From JBMNQH01 sp050944035 (GTDB lineage Bacteria > Bacillota > Clostridia > Oscillospirales > Oscillospiraceae): a stretch of 6,910 nucleotides of DNA. Positions 1 to 5,917 of the stretch are shown one piece after another. Both the position numbers and the translations under genes were made by a program. Within the stretch, counting starts at the first letter, position 1. The number at the start of each line of letters is the position of its first letter. Where the stretch lies: positions 1 through 6,910 of the forward strand of contig JBMNQH010000038.1 of assembly GCA_050944035.1 (NCBI GenBank). The letters are read 5' to 3'. The notes under the pieces were generated by a model that ran no database searches, was not told the origin of the DNA, and saw only the letters and a list, made by a program, of their open reading frames with translations.

Positions 1-1219
1 CAGCTTCTTCGCTGGACAGCCGGAGCCTATGCTCCATAACTGCCCGGAAATGGGCTTCATGCCGGGTTACATAGGAGATTACCGTTTTCATATGCATCCA
101 GACCAATTCTTCCAGTACAACCGCCCGAATGAAGTGAGCGGAACAGGTTCCCGTGTTGCTGCGGTAGCTGGCGCATACAAAATGGTCTTGTCGCTTCTCA
201 AAGTAGTTGGTGGTGCAGTAGCGCATTTTTGCCCCGCAATCAGCACAGTAAACCATGCCGGAGAACAGGCTGCTTTTTCCTGTTTTTGTCCTTCGGTGGC
301 GCTGCTTGCGGATTTCCTGCACCTTGTCAAAGACTTCCTGCTCAATGATAACTGGGTGGGTGTTGTAGAATACCGCCTGTTTCTCGATGGGTGTTTCCCG
401 CTGTTTCTTGTCCCAGATGGAATTGGTGTAGGTCTTGAAATTAACCGTACAGCCGGTGTATTCCCGCCGTTCCAGAATATGAACAACGGTATTGGGGTTC
501 CAGTGGTACGGATCGGCGGTTTCAGGGCTTGGGGTGTTAATGCCCTCTCTCCGCTTATAGGCGGTAGGGTTGAGCACCTGTTCCGCTTGCAGGAGTTTAG
601 CAATCTGCATCGGCCCCCGGCCCTCCATACACAGCTTGAAGATGCGCTTGACCACAGGAGCGGCTGCCTCGTCCACAACCCACTTTGTCCGATCCTCCGG
701 GTCTTTCCGGTAGCCAAAGGGGACATTGGTTGTCAACGGGATGCCCTGCTCGCCCTTGGCCTTCTGTACCGCACGGATTTTGCGGCTGGTATCCTTGGCA
801 AAAAACTCATTGAACCAGTTTTTGATTCCCGCAACATCGTTGTCGGTACTATTGGGGTCAATGGTGTCAAAGTGGTCGTTGATGGCAATATAGCGCACAC
901 CATATTTCGGGAAAGTGAAGTTGATATACAAGCCCGTCAGGGAAGAATTTCGCCCCAGCCGGGACAGGTCTTTCGACAGCACAACAGCCACTTTTCCTGC
1001 CTCAATTTCTGACAACATCTGCTGAAATCCGGGGCGGTCATAGTTCGTGCCGCTGTATCCGTCATCCACAAAAAATGTTGGATTCGGGAAACGGTGCTCT
1101 TTTGCGTATCGGAACAGGATGTCCTTTTGATTGGTGATGGAATTACTATCGCCCTCGTTGGCATCCTCTTGGGAGAGGCGGCAATAGAGTGCGGTGATTT
1201 TATCAGTTGCCCGTAACAT
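1..1219 (-). CDS. Large serine recombinase (TnpX/TndX-like integrase), 3' end cut by window edge
   Basis: Site-specific recombinase expected to excise and integrate the element through a covalent phosphoserine intermediate. Counting from the ATG at 1219, 406 residues are visible. The N-terminal catalytic domain has YCRLSQED with nucleophile Ser16 and the conserved DLSRLGRN arginine segment (84-91). A central recombinase domain follows (about 160-290), then a zinc beta-ribbon with Cys325, Cys328, Cys349 and Cys359. The frame is open throughout. The C-terminal coiled-coil part expected in 500-700 aa relatives lies beyond base 1. The ATG at 1219 has AAGGAGG eight bases upstream and places the catalytic motif where the family usually has it. 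An in-frame ATG at 1300, with its own GGAGG and a 4-base ATGA overlap with the previous gene, would add 27 residues. Last visible gene of the mob operon. Family assignment is secure; the exact subfamily is inferred. Confidence 0.96.
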   Translation of the reverse strand, partial: MLRATDKITALYCRLSQEDANEGDSNSITNQKDILFRYAKEHRFPNPTFFVDDGYSGTNYDRPGFQQMLSEIEAGKVAVVLSKDLSRLGRNSSLTGLYINFTFPKYGVRYIAINDHFDTIDPNSTDNDVAGIKNWFNEFFAKDTSRKIRAVQKAKGEQGIPLTTNVPFGYRKDPEDRTKWVVDEAAAPVVKRIFKLCMEGRGPMQIAKLLQAEQVLNPTAYKRREGINTPSPETADPYHWNPNTVVHILERREYTGCTVNFKTYTNSIWDKKQRETPIEKQAVFYNTHPVIIEQEVFDKVQEIRKQRHRRTKTGKSSLFSGMVYCADCGAKMRYCTTNYFEKRQDHFVCASYRSNTGTCSAHFIRAVVLEELVWMHMKTVISYVTRHEAHFRAVMEHRLRLSSEEA

Positions 1220-1225
1220 TTCTGT

Positions 1226-1234
1226 ATCCTCCTT
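1226..1234 (-). promoter_or_regulatory. Strong ribosome binding site for the recombinase
   Basis: AAGGAGGAT on the minus strand, eight bases before the ATG at 1219 (measured from AAGGAGG). It favours the short start over the in-frame ATG at 1300, which has only GGAGG. Confidence 0.75.
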
Positions 1235-1296
1235 CAAAGGGGCAACTGTCAGTACAGGATTGGTTGCTTCTATTGTACCAAGATTCCCGGTATTTG

Positions 1297-1911
1297 TCAT
1301 TCATCATCCTCCGTATTTTCTGTAAACTTTTCTGTCAGAATGCGCTCCATTTTTCTATCCAGCGTTTCTGTCCCGTCATAGCTGCCCGTGATGGTGTAAA
1401 TGGTGCCGCCGATCTCACGCTGTAAAGTAAACTCCGGCAGCCAGAAAGCAGATGGATTTTTCACACGGATATGTCCAGTCTCGTCAAACCAGAAATTGTG
1501 TTTGGGGCGGTCAGGCGACAGCGGTTCGAGTTTAAAATAGGGATTGGAGAAAACATATTCCGTTGGCTCGTCGTGGTCAGAATTTTCCCATTGACTGATT
1601 TCTTCCCAAAGTTCCAAATCATCTGCATCAAAAACCGAAAGCAACTCATCGAGCAACTGTGGATCAAGGGCATACTTTTCTTCCAGTTGTCTAATGACAT
1701 CATCCACATCAATGTGGATGGAATCACCGCTGAGTTGTGCGGCTACAAATTCCGCATCACTCATATTTGCCCACCGCTGCAATTCAGCCCGTGCAGTATC
1801 ATCAAGCAATATGATTGAACTTACAGGCTTACCATTGGGCAGCGTATCACCGAGAAGTATTTTTGCGAGTTTCCTTATGAGGTTATGATCCTCTTTCCAG
1901 TTGAGTTCCAT
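1297..1911 (-). CDS. Acidic protein with TnpW-like C-terminal segment
   Basis: A 204-aa strongly acidic soluble protein with no signal peptide or membrane segment. The start at 1911 is chosen because AAGGAGG (1921-1927) lies nine bases upstream; a longer reading to 2016 would run through that site and into the relaxase gene. The middle (about 50-120) is rich in Asp, Glu and Leu and probably helical. The last 45 residues (about 160-195) contain REIGGTIYTI followed by ETLDRKMERIL. This resembles the small TnpW proteins of Tn4451-type elements, which have an IGGTxYxV core and a following DKxxRLI helix. That likeness is from memory and moderate. The gene sits between relaxase and recombinase, where such accessory proteins occur, and its TGA overlaps the alternative recombinase ATG. 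A role in excision or mobilisation is only inferred. Confidence 0.82.
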   Translation of the reverse strand: MELNWKEDHNLIRKLAKILLGDTLPNGKPVSSIILLDDTARAELQRWANMSDAEFVAAQLSGDSIHIDVDDVIRQLEEKYALDPQLLDELLSVFDADDLELWEEISQWENSDHDEPTEYVFSNPYFKLEPLSPDRPKHNFWFDETGHIRVKNPSAFWLPEFTLQREIGGTIYTITGSYDGTETLDRKMERILTEKFTENTEDDE

Positions 1912-1920
1912 TTTTGAAAT

Positions 1921-1927
1921 CCTCCTT
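1921..1927 (-). promoter_or_regulatory. Ribosome binding site overlapping relaxase stop codon
   Basis: AAGGAGG lies nine bases before the ATG at 1911, and the relaxase TAA (1928-1926) shares its first two A's. This couples translation of the two genes and fixes the start of the downstream one. Confidence 0.8.
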
Positions 1928-3404
1928 AATGGTCGATTTGATGCTGTTTCCTGCGGCTCTGCTCGGGATTTTCCTGCGCACGAACAACTTGTTCTACCTT
2001 GTATTTGATCTGCCAAAGCTTTTTCACCTCCGCATAGATGGGAGAAAGTTCCGCTTGCCCCGTCTTGTATTCCTGTTCCAGACGGTCATGCTCCTTGCGC
2101 CATGCTGTAATCGGCAATTTTCCGTCCTTAAAATGCGGCTTTAATTTGCGCTCCGCCATGTGATACAGGCGGAGTGCATTTTCATTTTCAGACATGAATT
2201 GCTCACGCTTGCCTTTCCACTTGATGGCTGCCAGCTTGTCAGCAATAGGCTTTCCGTCTGTGTAAAACTGCACCATGCGAAGAAGTTCCTTCAACTCCTT
2301 CATGCGGTCAGATTTGTCAGACAGGGCGCTTTTCAAAACGTCAATGCGGTCACTCAGCGCAGATACACGCTCCTGCAACTGTTCCGGCGTTGTCAAATTG
2401 TTCTGCACGAGATAATTGCAAATCTCATTGAACTCTTTGAGATTTCCAATTTTCGCTTTCCGGCTCCATGCCCCTGTGCTACGGTTGGTGTAATACTCGC
2501 TGAGCAGCTGCGCCAGATTGGGTGCTTGCGGTTTGGTCAATTCCTCATGCGCTTCTTTCAGCCAGTCAAGCAGCGCCGCAATTTTCTTTTTCAGTTTGCC
2601 GATCAAGGCATTGGTCGCCTTGACCCAGCGGTTAAATTCGCCTTTATCGGTACGGATGCCTCTGGCTTCCATCTGGCGGATCGCCGGACCCTCATGGACA
2701 GTAGGCAGCTGCTCCACACCCTGACGCTCGTAGCTGCGGTGGTCGATGCGGCATTCCAGACCCTTTTCAGAAAATCGAGCATTGCACATTGCCGCCCACT
2801 GTTCCCGCCAATGTTCCAGCGTTTCCGGTTTGCCCCAGTCCGTGGTGGGAACAGCGTTGAACACATAGTTTCCTGCTCCATCCCGTATGCGCTCCCCATT
2901 TTCATCCACGAGATATTCCCGCCGCTGCTTGTTGCCCCATTTTCCATCGGGCAGCAGGGGACGGATGGGACACATGACATGAAAATGCGGGTTGGCAATG
3001 CCGCTGTCTTCCTTGTCGGGGGCGTGAACGGAGAAATCCACCACCATGCCCCGGCTCACAAACTGTTGCAATAAAAATTGCCTTGCAAGGCCGATGTTCT
3101 CCTGCATGGAAAACTCGTTCTGCAAAGCAATGTCAAAACTGTATGCAAGCTGGGCTTTCTTGCCCCGTTCTGCCTTTTCCACTTCGTTCCACAGGGTTTG
3201 CCGGTCTGCGAAGGAAGGAGGAGCGTGGGGCGGCAGCAGAATTTCCGAACAGAGCACACCGCCTTTCCGGGTGTAGTCGCTGTCCTCTCCGTAATACTCG
3301 CTGTGCAGCTTTTCGCCGGATCGGTAAGCAGCGGACGCAACAGCGGATTGCCCTGCGCTGCGTTTGATTTGGGTAACATGGAAGTGAAATAGTGCGATAC
3401 TTAT
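1926..3404 (-). CDS. MOBQ-type relaxase (MobA/MobL family) with non-standard start codon
   Basis: DNA-nicking relaxase that should cleave the oriT found upstream and lead the strand into a recipient. Read from the ATA at 3404 it has 492 aa. The N-terminus FHFHVTQIKRSAGQSA leads to AAYRSGEK with Tyr27, matching the position of the catalytic Tyr of RSF1010 MobA. The metal-binding motif NPHFHVM holds His140 and His142, with His127 nearby. IDHRSYERQG (about 220-229) is typical of the family, and the C-terminal 150 residues are charged and helical. No ATG, GTG or TTG occurs in frame before a GTG at 3257, which is codon 50 and would lose Tyr27. The codon at the expected overlap with the DUF3847 gene is ATA (3404-3402, sharing TA with that gene's TAA). 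Whether ATA is used, a frameshift is used, or the gene is impaired cannot be told from sequence. Confidence 0.93.
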   Translation of the reverse strand: MSIALFHFHVTQIKRSAGQSAVASAAYRSGEKLHSEYYGEDSDYTRKGGVLCSEILLPPHAPPSFADRQTLWNEVEKAERGKKAQLAYSFDIALQNEFSMQENIGLARQFLLQQFVSRGMVVDFSVHAPDKEDSGIANPHFHVMCPIRPLLPDGKWGNKQRREYLVDENGERIRDGAGNYVFNAVPTTDWGKPETLEHWREQWAAMCNARFSEKGLECRIDHRSYERQGVEQLPTVHEGPAIRQMEARGIRTDKGEFNRWVKATNALIGKLKKKIAALLDWLKEAHEELTKPQAPNLAQLLSEYYTNRSTGAWSRKAKIGNLKEFNEICNYLVQNNLTTPEQLQERVSALSDRIDVLKSALSDKSDRMKELKELLRMVQFYTDGKPIADKLAAIKWKGKREQFMSENENALRLYHMAERKLKPHFKDGKLPITAWRKEHDRLEQEYKTGQAELSPIYAEVKKLWQIKYKVEQVVRAQENPEQSRRKQHQIDH

Positions 3405-3709
3405 CCCTTTCCTTTCTTGCTTGCCTGATTGTGTGTATTGACTGCCTCCATCAACAAAGCCCTGACTTCCGGCAAGGTAAAAACCTTTTCCGTAAAAGCG
3501 TAGAACTCCGTTTCTCTCAAAGCCTTTACCAGCGGTGCAATGCTCTCCACGGCAGCCCCTCTGGTAATGAGGCGGTGCGCCCGTTTCTTCCTGTCTCCCT
3601 TCTCATAATAGGATTTTCGGTTTTCCAGCCGCTGGAGCCTGCTGCGCTCCTGCGCCAGCTTCTTTTCTGCGTCTGCGATCTCCTGTTTCAGCTTTTCGGT
3701 TGTTGGCAT
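3401..3709 (-). CDS. DUF3847 family mobilisation-associated protein
   Basis: A 102-aa basic protein of the DUF3847 type, recognised by LENRKSYYEKG, KKRAHRLITRGAA and FTLPEVRALL. Residues 4-32 form a heptad-like coiled coil (KLKQEIADAEKKLAQERSRL), followed by a Lys/Arg-rich patch (38-50). The start at 3709 is supported by AAAGGAGG about eight bases upstream; a longer reading to 3817 would run back through the leader hairpins. It is the first gene of the mob operon, and its TAA (3403-3401) overlaps the relaxase initiation point. Small proteins of this family are regularly found directly upstream of MobA/MobL relaxases. By position and charge it may help relaxosome assembly at oriT, but no function is established to my knowledge. 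Confidence 0.9.
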   Translation of the reverse strand: MPTTEKLKQEIADAEKKLAQERSRLQRLENRKSYYEKGDRKKRAHRLITRGAAVESIAPLVKALRETEFYAFTEKVFTLPEVRALLMEAVNTHNQASKKGKG

Positions 3710-3735
3710 CGTAGATTCCTCCTTTATTTGCAGAT

Positions 3736-3768
3736 AAAAAATACCGCCTGTCTTTCGGACAAGCGGTA
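3736..3768 (-). terminator. Intrinsic-terminator-like hairpin in the leader of the mob operon
   Basis: On the minus strand TACCGC...GCGGTA forms the base of an imperfect stem (3742-3768; inner TGTC/GACA after one mismatch) that runs into six T's (3741-3736). It lies only about 27 bases upstream of the DUF3847 start, just before its ribosome site. It could stop transcription entering from oriT or the zinc-ribbon operon, or act as an attenuator. I see no convincing promoter between it and the gene. Confidence 0.6.
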
Positions 3769-3790
3769 AAATTTGCGTGTTGAGTTTTAG

Positions 3791-3840
3791 GCTTTGGATG
3801 GGAAACTGTCTGTGCAAACAGATTGTTTCCCATCCAAAGC
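3791..3840. repeat. Perfect 16-bp inverted repeat (long hairpin) in the oriT region
   Basis: GCTTTGGATGGGAAAC (3791-3806) is exactly mirrored at 3825-3840. The 18-base centre adds inner CTG/CAG pairing around a TGCAAA loop, so nearly the whole 50 bases can fold. Neither strand has a T-run after it, so it is not a terminator. It lies between oriT and the mob genes, where relaxosome or replication-initiator sites would be expected. Confidence 0.85.
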
Positions 3841-3851
3841 GGGTAGGGATA

Positions 3852-3885
3852 GCCGCATAAGCGGCGCAAGGGGTGCAGCCCCTTG
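3852..3885. repeat. Two small adjacent hairpins
   Basis: GCCGC-ATAA-GCGGC (3852-3865) is followed one base later by CAAGGGG-TGCAG-CCCCTTG (3867-3885). Both are perfect short stems and continue the series of inverted repeats between the long hairpin and the nic site. Confidence 0.6.
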
Positions 3886-3903
3886 TACGAAACGCAGTGA
3901 CGC

Positions 3904-3935
3904 AAAACAGCCCGGACTTCCATCGTCCGGGCTGT
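3904..3935 (-). terminator. GC-rich hairpin, possible terminator of the zinc-ribbon operon
   Basis: ACAGCCCGGAC (3907-3917) and GTCCGGGCTGT (3925-3935) form a perfect 11-bp stem with a 7-base loop. On the minus strand it ends in TTTT (3907-3904), and it lies 67 bases after the zinc-ribbon operon's last stop. The short U-tract makes it a weak terminator; it could instead be part of the oriT structure. Confidence 0.45.
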
Positions 3936-3955
3936 CTGCCTCGCAGAGCGCACGC

Positions 3956-3990
3956 ATACAGGGTTTACCCTGTATAGAAGTGCGCCCTTG
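3956..3990 (+). other. oriT: Origin of transfer (oriT), IncQ/RSF1010-type nic site
   Basis: A 9-bp inverted repeat ATACAGGGT/ACCCTGTAT (3956-3964 and 3967-3975, 2-base spacer) is followed three bases later by AAGTGCGCCCT (3978-3988). This matches the known nic core of MOBQ relaxases such as RSF1010 MobA, AAGTGCG/CCCT, including the arrangement of inverted repeat then nic. Cleavage is predicted on the + strand between G3984 and C3985. The relaxase 0.6 kb away is of the matching MOBQ family. With 5' leading transfer, the zinc-ribbon side would enter first and the mob genes last. Confidence 0.85.
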
Positions 3991-4000
3991 TTACCAAGGG
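3985..4000. repeat. Short hairpin starting exactly at the predicted nic
   Basis: CCCTTG (3985-3990) and CAAGGG (3995-4000) form a 6-bp stem with a TTAC loop, beginning at the base expected to become the 5' end after nicking. It ends one base before the stop codon of the zinc-ribbon/DUF5050 gene. Confidence 0.55.
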
Positions 4001-4001
4001 A

Positions 4002-5198
4002 TTATTCGAATTCTACAAGAGATAGTGTGTCAGAGAAAATGCTCGTTCTCGAATACATTCCATCGGGATACACAAACAGCGCAGTTGAGAGAGGTTGATT
4101 TGAATCAACCGATTCAGCGGGGCCACCTGCTTTCGGGACTCGTTTAATTTGACCAGAGCCAATCATTGCCAATGCGTAAGTAAAATATTCGTCTTCGTCA
4201 ATATATCTGGCAAGCTCAGTTATCTCATCCGTTTCAAGTGTTTGAAGGTAATAAATATTATCTCCATCTATGACGAAGTTTCCTACTTTAGAATCTTTGA
4301 CAATTAGCTCGGCACTCTCTTTGCCTGTAAGTGATACTCTATAAATGCCATTGTCATTTTTGAAGTATATTTTTTCATCGCAAAGGACAAGATTGTACGC
4401 CTCGGAACTGCAAATTTCAACGCTCTCAGCCTTTTTTATGTCATAAGAGAAAATTGAACTTTCAGTTGCATAGTAAATCGTGTCACCAGCAAGTATGAAA
4501 TCCTCAACATTATCAAGCAATAGAGTATCCTCACCATCATTCATGGGGCGCATTCTCAATTCATCATTATACAGATAATACAGAGTCGTATCCGATGCAC
4601 TGAAATCGTTCAAGTAATTATCGGAATCGTTGGTCAATTCAACAAGTATATTATCGTCCGAACCATCTTTTCCCATTAAACCAATTTTATAAGTGTCATC
4701 TTCATAAGTCGCATATAGGATTTTTCCATTTGCGATGCGGATTCTACTGATATTTGGATTACTTGAAACAAGGGATTTATTGGTTCCAGTATACGAAGTT
4801 GAATAAACACAGGTCTCACTGTCATTTTCGTCATAAAGCCCAATAAAATATAGAGCCTTATCATCAAAAGCTAACTTGCCGCCGTTATTAAAATTACTTT
4901 CAACTCTTGGATCAGAAACACCAAATGTTGATTTGTTCAGCGCAAAGAAAATAGCGACAAAAACAATTACAGCAAGAGCAGCAACCAATGCAACAATTCG
5001 TCTGCTTTTAGGCTTGGCCACAGTTGCGGTAGGATTTTCATTGGCTGATTCGTTTGATATTTGATTGTTGGAACTGGATTCCTGAGCGATGGAATCTTTA
5101 GCCGAATCTAAACTTGCTGTGCGCTTAATAGCCGTGCCGCATTTTTCACAAAATACGGCATCATCATCCAGCTTTGATCCGCAATTTTTGCAAAACAC
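4002..5198 (-). CDS. Membrane-anchored zinc-ribbon protein with DUF5050-like repeat domain
   Basis: 398 aa. It has an N-terminal zinc ribbon (Cys3, Cys6, Cys17, Cys20; CX2CX10CX2C), a Ser/Asn/Glu-rich linker (about 30-65), one membrane helix (about 67-87, preceded by KPKSRR), and a 300-residue C-terminal domain. The C-terminal domain repeats short units such as LYFIG, ILYATY, LYYLY, IYYATE, IYFKN and IYYLQ, a beta-propeller-like pattern fitting DUF5050. The positive-inside rule puts the ribbon in the cytoplasm and the repeat domain outside. The start is GTG at 5198 with GGGAGG ten bases upstream; a TTG at 5225 would lie before that ribosome site. The previous gene's TAA runs into the ribosome site. 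It is the last gene of the three-gene operon, and its stop is only 17 bases from the predicted nic. Function unknown; a sensing or surface-binding role is speculative. Confidence 0.92.
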   Translation of the reverse strand: MFCKNCGSKLDDDAVFCEKCGTAIKRTASLDSAKDSIAQESSSNNQISNESANENPTATVAKPKSRRIVALVAALAVIVFVAIFFALNKSTFGVSDPRVESNFNNGGKLAFDDKALYFIGLYDENDSETCVYSTSYTGTNKSLVSSNPNISRIRIANGKILYATYEDDTYKIGLMGKDGSDDNILVELTNDSDNYLNDFSASDTTLYYLYNDELRMRPMNDGEDTLLLDNVEDFILAGDTIYYATESSIFSYDIKKAESVEICSSEAYNLVLCDEKIYFKNDNGIYRVSLTGKESAELIVKDSKVGNFVIDGDNIYYLQTLETDEITELARYIDEDEYFTYALAMIGSGQIKRVPKAGGPAESVDSNQPLSTALFVYPDGMYSRTSIFSDTLSLVEFE

Positions 5199-5214
5199 GA
5201 ATAATATCCCTCCC

Positions 5215-5904
5215 TTAATAATCAAAGTCGATTACTGTTACTGTACAATCTTTAATTGACCAATCTTTGGAGACAGACAGTCTCCACTTACATGATTCAC
5301 CCGGTGCAAGCCCTTCTGACCCCACAGCGTATGTCCAATCAGTATCAACCACAGACCCGGAACTTGTCTTAAATGCACCTTTTATTTCTACAAAGCTCAC
5401 CGTCTGATCGCTGTTGTTTGTAATAGTCCCTTCGGCAATCGTATAACTGCTATTGGATGAAAGTTTAACATTGCTAATTTTCAATTGGTGTGAGTATACA
5501 GGATCACTGCCGAATTCTTCTTGCGCATCATCGTCATAAAGAAGGTAGTGTTTATAACAATAATTACTATAAAGGAAGCGACTATCCTTACACGACTCTA
5601 CTGCACATTTATGAGAATAGCAATAATCGCTGCCGGAAACAGCTTTATTTCCACATCCGCTATATTTGCATTTTCCCGGATTTACTACGATTACAATTAT
5701 GAGAACACAGGCGATCAGGGCCGCTATTCCAAATAAGATTTTGGGATGTTTCCTGATGTTTTTTGTTACAGTCTCGATACTATTGATAGAGCTATTTTTC
5801 TGGGTTGCTTCGTCTGTTGAGCCACTTTTTAAGTCCCTTCCGCAATTTGGACAAAGCTCATCTGTTTCTGAGATTTCTGTGCCACAATATTTACAGAACC
5901 GCAT
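5215..5904 (-). CDS. Membrane-anchored zinc-ribbon protein with two CX4CX10CX2H fingers and FxLYD-like domain
   Basis: 229 aa. The N-terminal zinc ribbon (Cys4, Cys7, Cys18, Cys21) is followed by a linker and one membrane helix (about 55-74). Immediately after the membrane come two tandem identical-spacing motifs, CX4CX10CX2H: Cys79, Cys84, Cys95, His98 and Cys100, Cys105, Cys116, His119. The last 90 residues (about 140-229) look like an FxLYD-type beta-sandwich: TITNNSDQTV, then VEIKGAFKTSSGSVVDT, then LAPGESCKW, a common extracytoplasmic fold in Bacillota. ATG at 5904 has AGGGGA upstream, and the preceding gene's TAA merges into it as TAAGGGGA. Middle gene of the operon. Topology predicts the fingers outside the cytoplasm, unusual for zinc fingers; inverted topology or disulfides are alternatives. 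Function unknown. Confidence 0.92.
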   Translation of the reverse strand: MRFCKYCGTEISETDELCPNCGRDLKSGSTDEATQKNSSINSIETVTKNIRKHPKILFGIAALIACVLIIVIVVNPGKCKYSGCGNKAVSGSDYCYSHKCAVESCKDSRFLYSNYCYKHYLLYDDDAQEEFGSDPVYSHQLKISNVKLSSNSSYTIAEGTITNNSDQTVSFVEIKGAFKTSSGSVVDTDWTYAVGSEGLAPGESCKWRLSVSKDWSIKDCTVTVIDFDY

Positions 5905-5917
5905 GGTTTTTGTCCCC

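Noticed and set aside
29..1012. 327-codon open frame on the + strand
   Set aside because: Antisense shadow of the serine recombinase; composition is not protein-like and the minus frame carries all catalytic motifs.
1912..2016. N-terminal extension of the acidic protein to 2016
   Set aside because: It passes through the ribosome site at 1921-1927 and overlaps the relaxase 3' end; the ATG at 1911 is ideally spaced.
2160..3074. 304-codon open frame on the + strand
   Set aside because: Antisense of the relaxase gene, whose minus frame has the His motif and family signatures.
1926..3257. Relaxase starting at the GTG at 3257
   Set aside because: Would remove the first 49 residues, including the conserved N-terminus and catalytic Tyr27; the upstream frame is clearly coding.
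3603..3953. 116-codon minus-strand frame running from oriT into the DUF3847 gene
   Set aside because: It spans five hairpins and then overlaps the DUF3847 gene in another frame; it has no ribosome site or recognisable domain. Best read as non-coding transfer region.
3956..3984. Promoter reading left from TTGGTA/TATACA near the nic site
   Set aside because: The spacer is only about 15 bases and the hexamers overlap the oriT inverted repeat; too weak to list as a feature.
5199..5225. TTG start for the DUF5050-like protein
   Set aside because: It lies before the GGGAGG site; GTG 5198 puts the zinc ribbon at residue 3 as in the two sister proteins.
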